Shown: in pieces, positions 1 to 5,259 of the stretch
Numbering within the stretch: the first letter of the stretch is position 1
Layout of the letters: the number at the start of each line of letters is the position of its first letter
Assembly: GCA_019695435.1 (NCBI GenBank)
Contig: JACTVF010000148.1
Location: 1 to 6,257, forward strand
Length of the DNA stretch: 6,257 nt
Source: Methanoregulaceae archaeon
GTDB lineage: Archaea; Halobacteriota; Methanomicrobia; Methanomicrobiales; Methanospirillaceae
Direction: 5' to 3'
The notes under the pieces: model-generated
What the model was told of the DNA's origin: nothing
Seen by the model: only the letters and a program-made list of their open reading frames with translations
Database searches by the model: none
Position numbers and translations under genes: made by a program

Positions 1-1
1 T

Positions 2-445
2 GAGATGTTGGCAAAGGATCGGGTGGAATACCTCGAAGCGCTTGATATTTACGAGGTGCGCTTCCAAATGGCCCTAAAAGCCCTTCGAGTAAGCGCGCAG
101 CGTAAGATTTACCGTCAGGACAATCCCCTCGAAACAATCGAAGGAAACCCCCAGACGGGAGAAATCGCCGAAAAGGTGGAGCGTGCGGCGGGAATGTTTG
201 ATCCCCTTGATTTAAACCTACTTGACGATCCAAATTACCGGTTGCGCTTGGACAAAGCGATTGATGGTTTACCGCCTTTCCAGAAGGCTATTATTGAAAT
301 GATTCGAAAGGGCATTCCTATCGAATCAAACGATGCAGAAACTGTGAATATATCGAACACGCTGGGGAAAACTCCGAAAACCATCCGAACTCACCGTGAC
401 ATGGCTTATGCGACGTTGAGGGCGGAGTTGATGAAGGGAGAGTAA
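2..445 (+). CDS. Sigma-70-like factor, region 4 (5' end probably cut by window edge)
   Basis: Probably the C-terminal part of a sigma-70 family (ECF-like) RNA polymerase sigma factor, or of a sigma-like HTH protein. Residues are numbered from the ATG at 5. Residues about 78-144 look like region 4: a helix around RLDKAIDGLPPFQKAIIEMI, then a helix-turn-helix around residues 112-138 (NISNTLGKTPKTIRTHRDMA), the part that normally contacts the -35 element. Residues 10-40 (EVRFQMALKALRVSAQRKIY) could be the end of region 2, followed by a linker. The frame has no stop between the ATG and the left edge (codon GAG at 2-4), and a whole sigma-70 region 2 does not fit in the visible part. The real start is therefore probably upstream, although a short 146-aa form cannot be excluded. 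The stop is 1 bp before the next gene, so the two are almost certainly co-transcribed. The family call rests on pattern only. An LuxR-like or other HTH regulator is the alternative. Confidence 0.6.
   Translation, partial: EMLAKDRVEYLEALDIYEVRFQMALKALRVSAQRKIYRQDNPLETIEGNPQTGEIAEKVERAAGMFDPLDLNLLDDPNYRLRLDKAIDGLPPFQKAIIEMIRKGIPIESNDAETVNISNTLGKTPKTIRTHRDMAYATLRAELMKGE
434..442 (+). promoter_or_regulatory. Ribosome binding site for the 188-aa gene
   Basis: The purine-rich AAGGGAGAG ends four bases before the ATG at 447, with GGAG six bases from the start. It lies inside the last codons of the sigma-like gene. It is the clearest Shine-Dalgarno in the left operon and supports the chosen start. 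Confidence 0.7.
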
Positions 446-446
446 T

Positions 447-1013
447 ATGAAACCGAATTTTTCCTGTGAAGATGCACTGAACGCGTTTGCTGTGGAACCC
501 ACCCACGATCGCGCGACCTTGGAGCGATATCTGCGCCAATTCCCTGAGTACGCAGTTGAACTCGCGCATCTCTCGCACGAACTCTCGCGCGCTGAGGCAA
601 AGACAGGCGAGCTATCGGAGAAAGACCGGGCGGCGATTGAGGACGCTTGGAAGCAATATTCGCGCTCCTCTACGGCGTCGGTCCGTATTTTCATTTCTTT
701 ATCTGTGCCGCAACTTAGGGAACTTGCGAACAGTCTTGGCGTCCCACGGCAAATAATCACCGCGTTTCGGGAACACAAAGTTCTTGCGTCTTCGATTCCG
801 CGGCGATTCTTGGGGCGCATGGCGTCAGCATTGAATACAACAATGGAAGAAATCAGAGCTGAACTAACGCTGCCACTCGAAGGCACCTGTGTTCGGAGTC
901 ACAAGTCTGACGAAAAGCCGATGGCGGCTGCCCCGGCGACATTTGAACAACTTCTGATTGATGCCCAAGTTTCAGAGGACCGGCGTGCTGAACTAATGGC
1001 CGACGACGATTAA
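447..1013 (+). CDS. Hypothetical protein with XRE-like helix-turn-helix segment
   Basis: A soluble, mostly helical 188-residue protein with no membrane segment or signal peptide. I do not recognise a named family. Three parts are visible. Residues 8-50 form a helical region with the signature ATLERYLRQFPEYAVELAHL. Residues about 86-141 resemble an XRE/Cro-type helix-turn-helix (VPQLRELANSLGVPRQIITA, then IPRRFLGRMASALNTTMEEI). A short C-terminal helix lies at 164-186 (TFEQLLIDAQVSEDRRAELM). Only two cysteines are present (C7, C148), so there is no zinc anti-sigma HxxxCxxC motif. It sits between a sigma-like gene (1-bp gap) and a gene beginning with an ImmA/IrrE peptidase domain (5-bp gap). 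That position parallels known XRE repressor/IrrE pairs, in which the peptidase cleaves the repressor (ImmR/ImmA, DdrO/IrrE). A role as a transcriptional repressor, a sigma antagonist or a peptidase substrate is inference. The start is supported by the strong RBS just upstream. Confidence 0.72.
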   Translation: MKPNFSCEDALNAFAVEPTHDRATLERYLRQFPEYAVELAHLSHELSRAEAKTGELSEKDRAAIEDAWKQYSRSSTASVRIFISLSVPQLRELANSLGVPRQIITAFREHKVLASSIPRRFLGRMASALNTTMEEIRAELTLPLEGTCVRSHKSDEKPMAAAPATFEQLLIDAQVSEDRRAELMADDD

Positions 1014-1018
1014 CACTT

Positions 1019-4000
1019 ATGGATACAGCCGAACTCGCGCGGCAGTTCGCAGCAAAGTACCATGACGACGCTGTCGCCAGGGGCTTAAATCCATGGGAGC
1101 CCTACCAATTCGCCGTTGCTGAAGCTAATCGCCGCGACATCGACGTGGAGGGAGCGGCGCCAGGGGCAACGATACTTGCAAACAGTCGCGCCACCTTCAT
1201 TCAAGGCGATCAATTAATCGTTCACGAGAAGACCGGCTCCCAGTTTGAGCAGGCCTTTCTGGTTGCACATGAAATCGGACACTCAGAACTAGGAGATGAT
1301 GTCGAAGCGGGAGATTCCGTCCAGATTGACCCCGCGAGATCATCGGAACCCTCGCCGGTCGGCCTAGACCGTGTCGTCGACTACGGAAGGCGGCAGCGTC
1401 GCGAGGTCCAGATGGACTTATTTGCTCGAGAATTCCTCCTGCCACGACACTTCGTCCGCAAGCTTCACTTGGAGTTGAACCTCTCCGCCACGGAAATCGC
1501 AGAACGGCTCAAGGCACCTTTTGATGTCGTGGCGCAGCAACTTTTTGATGCGCTCTTACTGCCGGTTGTCGTGATGGACACAAAGCAGGAAGCGCCTGAG
1601 CGCCCGCCAAATGACCTTCAAATTGCAGCGGCAGCCCATCGCGGCGTAGCATTCCTGCTTGAAGCCGGACCGGGAACAGGGAAGACCCAAACGTTGACAT
1701 TACGTGTCGAAGGCCTCTTGGATCAGGGTGTCGATCCTCGTCGGATTCTTTTGCTGACCTTTTCAAACAAAGCAGCCGGAGAAATGGCCGAGCGAATCGC
1801 CCGGAAACATAAGGACGCAACCGCAGCGATGTGGATCGGAACTTTTCACGCCTTTGGCCTCGATATCATCCGCCGCTTCCATAAGGAATTGGGGCTGTCC
1901 CAGGACCCGCGGATGTTGGACCGAACGGAGGCTGCCGAGATTCTTGAAAACGAGTTCCCCCGCCTTGGCCTCATCCACTATCGTGACCTTTACGATCCTA
2001 CGCAGATTATCGCGGACATACTAAGCGCAATTTCTCGCGCAAAAGACGAAGTGATCGATGAGGCGAAGTACGCCGAACTCGCAGAGGCGATGGTTCGCAA
2101 GGCAAAGACTGATGAGGAGCGCGCAATGGGAGAACGGGCGCTTGAAGTTGCAAAGGTTTATGCGGCATACGAGAAATTGAAAAAAGAGGCCAATAGTGTC
2201 GATTTCGGAGACCTCGTGTCGATGCCGGTGCGCCTGTTTGAAACGAACGCAACCATTCGGGAGCACATTCAAACGCAATACGATCACGTCCTCGTGGACG
2301 AATATCAGGACGTAAACCGGAGCAGCGTTCGACTTTTAACGGCATTGCGAGGAAGCGGGGACAATCTTTGGACCGTCGGAGACGCAAAGCAGTCGATCTA
2401 TCGTTTTCGCGGCGCGTCGTCATTCAACATGGGGCGCTTTGGGAAGGAGGATTTTGCGGGCGGGAAGAGGGGTCGCCTCAAAAAGAATTACCGTTCGGTG
2501 AGTGAGGTCGTCGATTTTTTCTCCGCGTTTGCGGTAGAAATGAAAGTGGGGGACGCGGACAGCGCGTTGGAATCGCATCGTGGTCCGTGCGGAAAAAAAC
2601 CCGAGTTGCTTACAGTTGTCCAAGCGGACGAGCAACCCGTAGCTTTAGCCGACAACATTCAATCCCTGCGTCAAGCGGGCCACTGCTACAGGGACCAGGC
2701 AGTGTTGTGTACCGGCAACGAAAAGCTTTCTCAACTTGGCCAAGACCTAGAACGCTTAGGACTTCCAGTGCTCTTTCTGGGCAGCTTATTTGAGCGAACC
2801 GAAGTGAAGGACCTCTTCGCACTGCTCTCGATATTAACAGACCGGCGCGCCACCGGTTTGGTTCGAATCGCTTGTTGGCCTGAATTTAAAACGCCGATCG
2901 TCGAAGTGGCGAAAGTAATCGATCAATTGCGAGCCAACGAGGCCGAAGCTGGTCAGTGGCTGCGCCAACTGGAGAAGGTGCCGAACCTCTCTGATCAAGC
3001 GCGAGCTGCGCTCACCACACTTGCCGGTGCTTTGGAGGGGTTCAACGAGACATCATCTCCTTGGGATGTCCTAGCGAAGGTATTGCTAGACCGAACACGA
3101 ATTGCCGCCCGGATTGCAAAGTCAGAAATGATAACTGACAGGACTCGCGGCATCGCGATTTGGCAGCTCATGAATTTTCTGCGGGTTCAACCCGCTGCTC
3201 CAGGGCTGCCGATTGTGCGGGTGATGGACCGGGTTCGCAGGCTGCTTCGATTGGGCGATGACCGCGACCTTCGCCAGCTTCCTGCCTGTGCTCAGGGCAT
3301 TGATGCCGTTAGATTGATGACGATCCACGGGGCCAAAGGGCTTGAATTCCCGGTCGTTCATTTGCCCGGCATGAATGCGGGAACAATCCCACGGACGGGA
3401 TCGCCTCCCGCGTGTCCACCACCTGACGGAATGGTAGAAGGCGCAGGTCCCGACGCTTTAGCTTCATTTCAGGCGGGGCAGGCGGAAGAACAGGAGTGTT
3501 TGTTTTACGTAGCAATGTCCCGCGCACGGGATCGATTGTTTTTTTACGCGCCGACGAAAAAGGCCAATGGGCACAACTGGGGAATCTCGCCGTTTCTCGC
3601 CAGGCTCGGGCAAACGTTGGATCAACAGAAGATTTCTCCAAGCCGTAAGCTCCCCGGCACTCCGGAAGACACGAACATTGAGGTTGCGTTTGACGGAGGG
3701 CTGGGCTTCAAAGGGGAACAGCTTTCACTATTTGAAGGCTGCCCTCGGCGTTTCTTTTACACACATATTTTGCAGATTGGGGGCCGTCGCAGGGCAACGG
3801 CCTTCATGCAAATGCACGAAGCCGTTCGAACCGTGTTCAAAGGTGTTATTGACGGCAGCGCGCCGATTGAGAACCCCGAGGAGCTTACGCGACGAGTTTC
3901 TGATGCGTTCGTGACGCACGGACTTGCAGATCATGGCTACGCAAATGAATACAAAGCGTTTGCTTTGCCAATGCTGCGCTATTTTGCATCCGTCCGCGAA

Positions 4001-4420
4001 AACCATACTCCTCAACCAATCGCGGCCCTCAGCCTGAAGTTCGAAAACGAGCAAATCATCGTGCTGCCCGACGATGTCCTGTTAAAACCAGATGGGAAGC
4101 GCACATTTCGCCGAGTAAAGACCGGCCACGAGCGGGCCGATGATGCTGAAAGCGTTGACGCCGCGGCACTGATACTCGCGGCACAGCAGGCGTTTCCCGA
4201 CGCAATCGTCGAGCTGATCTATCTTTCCGATGCGAAGATCGCGCCGCTTTCGATGACGGCCAAGAAGCTTGAAAACCGGAAGCAAAAGTTGAACCAGTTT
4301 CTCAAGGAGATCCGCCTCGGGCAATTCCCAGCAAAACTGTCCGCCCGCACCTGCCCCAATTGTCCAGCGTTCTTCATCTGCGGCCCAACGCCCCACGGTA
4401 TCCTGCAAAGGAAAGTTTGA
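1019..4420 (+). CDS. ImmA/IrrE metallopeptidase - UvrD helicase - PD-(D/E)XK nuclease fusion
   Basis: A 1133-residue three-part enzyme. (1) Residues about 10-185 are an ImmA/IrrE-type zinc peptidase: HEIGH at 84-88 (ligands H84, H88; catalytic E85), with E129 in the following REVQMDLFAREFLLP helix as the likely third ligand. (2) Residues about 195-845 are a superfamily 1A UvrD/PcrA-like 3'-5' helicase: Walker A AGPGTGKT 216-223; LLTFSNKAA 245-253; IGTFHAF 273-279; Walker B VDEYQD 426-431; motif III GDAKQSIYRFRGA 454-466; LKKNYRS 487-493; motif V MTIHGAKGLEF 767-777; motif VI YVAMSRARD 830-838. All motifs look intact. (3) Residues about 895-1122 are an AddB/Cas4-like RecB nuclease domain with an iron-sulfur signature (C908, then C1112-x2-C1115-x5-C1121), H933, D1018/D1019 and K1034. 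The acidic residue normally two before that lysine is R1032, so cleavage activity is doubtful. An in-frame TGA at 989-991, with no GTG or TTG before the ATG, makes 1019 the only reasonable start. No Shine-Dalgarno is visible, so translation is probably coupled to the preceding gene. Helicase assignment is near certain, peptidase strong and nuclease good. Confidence 0.93.
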   Translation: MDTAELARQFAAKYHDDAVARGLNPWEPYQFAVAEANRRDIDVEGAAPGATILANSRATFIQGDQLIVHEKTGSQFEQAFLVAHEIGHSELGDDVEAGDSVQIDPARSSEPSPVGLDRVVDYGRRQRREVQMDLFAREFLLPRHFVRKLHLELNLSATEIAERLKAPFDVVAQQLFDALLLPVVVMDTKQEAPERPPNDLQIAAAAHRGVAFLLEAGPGTGKTQTLTLRVEGLLDQGVDPRRILLLTFSNKAAGEMAERIARKHKDATAAMWIGTFHAFGLDIIRRFHKELGLSQDPRMLDRTEAAEILENEFPRLGLIHYRDLYDPTQIIADILSAISRAKDEVIDEAKYAELAEAMVRKAKTDEERAMGERALEVAKVYAAYEKLKKEANSVDFGDLVSMPVRLFETNATIREHIQTQYDHVLVDEYQDVNRSSVRLLTALRGSGDNLWTVGDAKQSIYRFRGASSFNMGRFGKEDFAGGKRGRLKKNYRSVSEVVDFFSAFAVEMKVGDADSALESHRGPCGKKPELLTVVQADEQPVALADNIQSLRQAGHCYRDQAVLCTGNEKLSQLGQDLERLGLPVLFLGSLFERTEVKDLFALLSILTDRRATGLVRIACWPEFKTPIVEVAKVIDQLRANEAEAGQWLRQLEKVPNLSDQARAALTTLAGALEGFNETSSPWDVLAKVLLDRTRIAARIAKSEMITDRTRGIAIWQLMNFLRVQPAAPGLPIVRVMDRVRRLLRLGDDRDLRQLPACAQGIDAVRLMTIHGAKGLEFPVVHLPGMNAGTIPRTGSPPACPPPDGMVEGAGPDALASFQAGQAEEQECLFYVAMSRARDRLFFYAPTKKANGHNWGISPFLARLGQTLDQQKISPSRKLPGTPEDTNIEVAFDGGLGFKGEQLSLFEGCPRRFFYTHILQIGGRRRATAFMQMHEAVRTVFKGVIDGSAPIENPEELTRRVSDAFVTHGLADHGYANEYKAFALPMLRYFASVRENHTPQPIAALSLKFENEQIIVLPDDVLLKPDGKRTFRRVKTGHERADDAESVDAAALILAAQQAFPDAIVELIYLSDAKIAPLSMTAKKLENRKQKLNQFLKEIRLGQFPAKLSARTCPNCPAFFICGPTPHGILQRKV

Positions 4421-4452
4421 GATTTTTTACCGGTTGAGGGCCGTCGCGGCGA

Positions 4453-4500
4453 TTGAACTCTTGAAGGCGGGAGTATCCGCCAAACTTTAACAGAGTTCAA
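4453..4500 (+). repeat. Nested inverted repeat in the leader of the ubiquitin-like gene
   Basis: TTGAACTCT at 4453-4461 is perfectly complementary to AGAGTTCAA at 4492-4500 (9 bp). Inside these arms, GGCGG 4466-4470 pairs with CCGCC 4477-4481 over the 6-nt loop GAGTAT. The internal loops are 4 nt on the left and 10 nt on the right. The right arm ends three bases before the ATG at 4504, and the only weak Shine-Dalgarno-like bases (AGAG, 4492-4495) lie within it. As RNA it could mask the ribosome site. As DNA the dyad could be an operator. It is not a rho-independent terminator because no T-run follows. Confidence 0.55.
4462..4491 (+). promoter_or_regulatory. Weak candidate promoter for the ubiquitin-like/E1 pair
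   Basis: TTGAAG at 4462-4467 matches the sigma-70 -35 consensus at four of six positions. TTTAAC at 4486-4491 matches -10 at four of six, with an 18-bp spacer. It lies between the arms of the inverted repeat, so a protein bound to the dyad would cover it. Transcription would start almost at the start codon, giving a very short leader. The similarity is weak and could be chance. The upstream sigma-like factor might recognise a different sequence. Confidence 0.2.
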
Positions 4501-4503
4501 AAT

Positions 4504-5259
4504 ATGATCGCCAACACACAATTAGAATACGAGGACGTGGGAGGAGCCCTGCGCGAAGGTCGCCCGCTGCGCCTCGCTCGTGCGTATCGCATCCAATACG
4601 CCCAAGACAATCTAAACTTTCGCGCTCTCGACCTCACGGAACCTGCGCCGCTCGGACGACAGATTCTCGAAGCTGCCGGGGCCAAACCGGTCGATGAGTT
4701 CAGCCTCTTCGCAATTCTTTCGAATGACGATTTTGAGGAAATTCGCCTCGACGAGCAATTCGACTTGCGCAAGCGGGGGGCCGCACGCTTTGTAGGATTC
4801 GATTCGGACCGTATCTACAAGCTGACGCTCGACGAGCGCCAGTTGGAGTGGGGGAAACCCGCGATCAAAGGAGCTTACCTTTACAAGCTCGGGGAGGTTC
4901 CAAATAACCGGGCCGTTTTCCTGAAAGTGCATGGTGGCGAGCCGCGCCTCATCGAGCGCCACGAGTTAATCGACCTGACCGCCCCAGGAATTGAACACTT
5001 CATCACCGGGCCGAAGCCGGTGACCGACTTTGAAATCATCGTGAATGCCCGTCCGCGCATTGTTCACGAGGAAGACGTCACGTTCGAGCAAGTTGTGGCA
5101 TTTGCATTTCCTGGTCCCCACGGACCGAACATTATGTTCTCCGTGACATATCGCCATGCTGCGTCGAAACCGCACGCGGGCGAGCTCGGCGCCGGCGGCG
5201 TTGTTGAAGTCAAAAAGAAAGGGACCATCTTCAATGTCACAAAGACTGATAAATCTTAG
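4504..5259 (+). CDS. Multi-ubiquitin domain protein, three beta-grasp modules
   Basis: A 251-residue bacterial ubiquitin-like protein of the Multi_ubiq type. After a charged N-terminal segment (1-26) come three consecutive beta-grasp-like modules. Module 1 is about 27-101 (starts YRIQYAQDN, acidic stretch NDDFEEIRLDEQFD). Module 2 is about 103-168 (starts RIYKLTLDERQLEW, ends ELIDLTAPGIEHFIT). Module 3 is about 174-251 (starts DFEIIVNARPRIVHEEDVTF, ends GTIFNVTKTDKS). The FNVTxTDKS ending is, to my recollection, typical of this family's last module. There is no terminal di-glycine, so a eukaryotic-style thioester at the C-terminus is not evident. The next gene is an E1-like adenylyltransferase, the expected partner. 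I recall published work on triple beta-grasp bacterial Ubls that assemble into calcium-dependent filaments; whether this protein does so is unknown. The start is fixed by an in-frame TGA at 4462-4464 with only one ATG after it. No good Shine-Dalgarno is seen. Confidence 0.85.
   Translation: MIANTQLEYEDVGGALREGRPLRLARAYRIQYAQDNLNFRALDLTEPAPLGRQILEAAGAKPVDEFSLFAILSNDDFEEIRLDEQFDLRKRGAARFVGFDSDRIYKLTLDERQLEWGKPAIKGAYLYKLGEVPNNRAVFLKVHGGEPRLIERHELIDLTAPGIEHFITGPKPVTDFEIIVNARPRIVHEEDVTFEQVVAFAFPGPHGPNIMFSVTYRHAASKPHAGELGAGGVVEVKKKGTIFNVTKTDKS
5003..5023 (+). repeat. GC-rich hairpin at the module 2/3 boundary
   Basis: TCACCGG (5003-5009) and CCGGTGA (5017-5023) form a perfect 7-bp stem with a 7-nt loop inside the ubiquitin-like gene. 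It spans codons 167-174 (ITGPKPVTD), the linker between the second and third beta-grasp modules. It may slow translation between domains, or may simply reflect codon choice. Confidence 0.4.
5219..5224 (+). promoter_or_regulatory. Ribosome binding site for the E1-like gene
   Basis: AAGGGA lies nine bases before the ATG at 5234, inside the 3' end of the ubiquitin-like gene. Together with the downstream family pattern, it selects this start although it gives a 26-bp gene overlap. Confidence 0.55.

Larger units (their letters stand above)
4421..4503 (+). other. Intergenic spacer between helicase and ubiquitin-like genes
   Basis: This is the only real gap in the window (83 bp). It begins with GA plus a six-T run directly after the helicase stop. 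It then has a GC-rich stretch, and ends in the inverted-repeat structure listed separately. No gene or RNA gene is seen in it. The T-run is not preceded by a convincing GC stem, so it is not called a terminator. The break in otherwise touching genes suggests the downstream pair can be controlled separately. Confidence 0.6.

Noticed and set aside
326..886. Antisense reading frame of 186 codons across the sigma/HTH gene junction
   Set aside because: It lies opposite two well-placed plus-strand genes, has low-complexity serine/arginine-rich composition typical of a shadow frame, and has no recognisable domain.
2007..2423. Antisense frame of 138 codons inside the helicase gene
   Set aside because: It is opposite conserved helicase motifs and is arginine/proline-rich, as expected for a complement of this coding sequence.
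2593..2599. Seven-A run in the helicase gene as a possible slippage or frameshift site
   Set aside because: The main frame continues intact with all later helicase motifs, and no second product of interest is reached in the shifted frame.
3181..3195. 15-bp palindrome GCGGGTTCAACCCGC inside the helicase gene
   Set aside because: A single short palindrome with a three-base loop in coding sequence and no second copy; most likely chance.
3539..3545. Seven-T run right after helicase motif VI
   Set aside because: It encodes the FFY residues normal after SRARDRL. There is no stem before it and no sign of frame change.
3567..3914. Plus-strand alternative frame of 115 codons inside the helicase-nuclease gene
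   Set aside because: The main frame here holds the nuclease start with C908; the alternative frame shows no motif and no reason for a frameshift.
4396..4432. CGGTA/TACCG arms plus a six-T run around the helicase stop as a transcription terminator
   Set aside because: The stem is only 5 bp with a long loop and the T-run lies within it instead of after it, so it does not form an intrinsic terminator.
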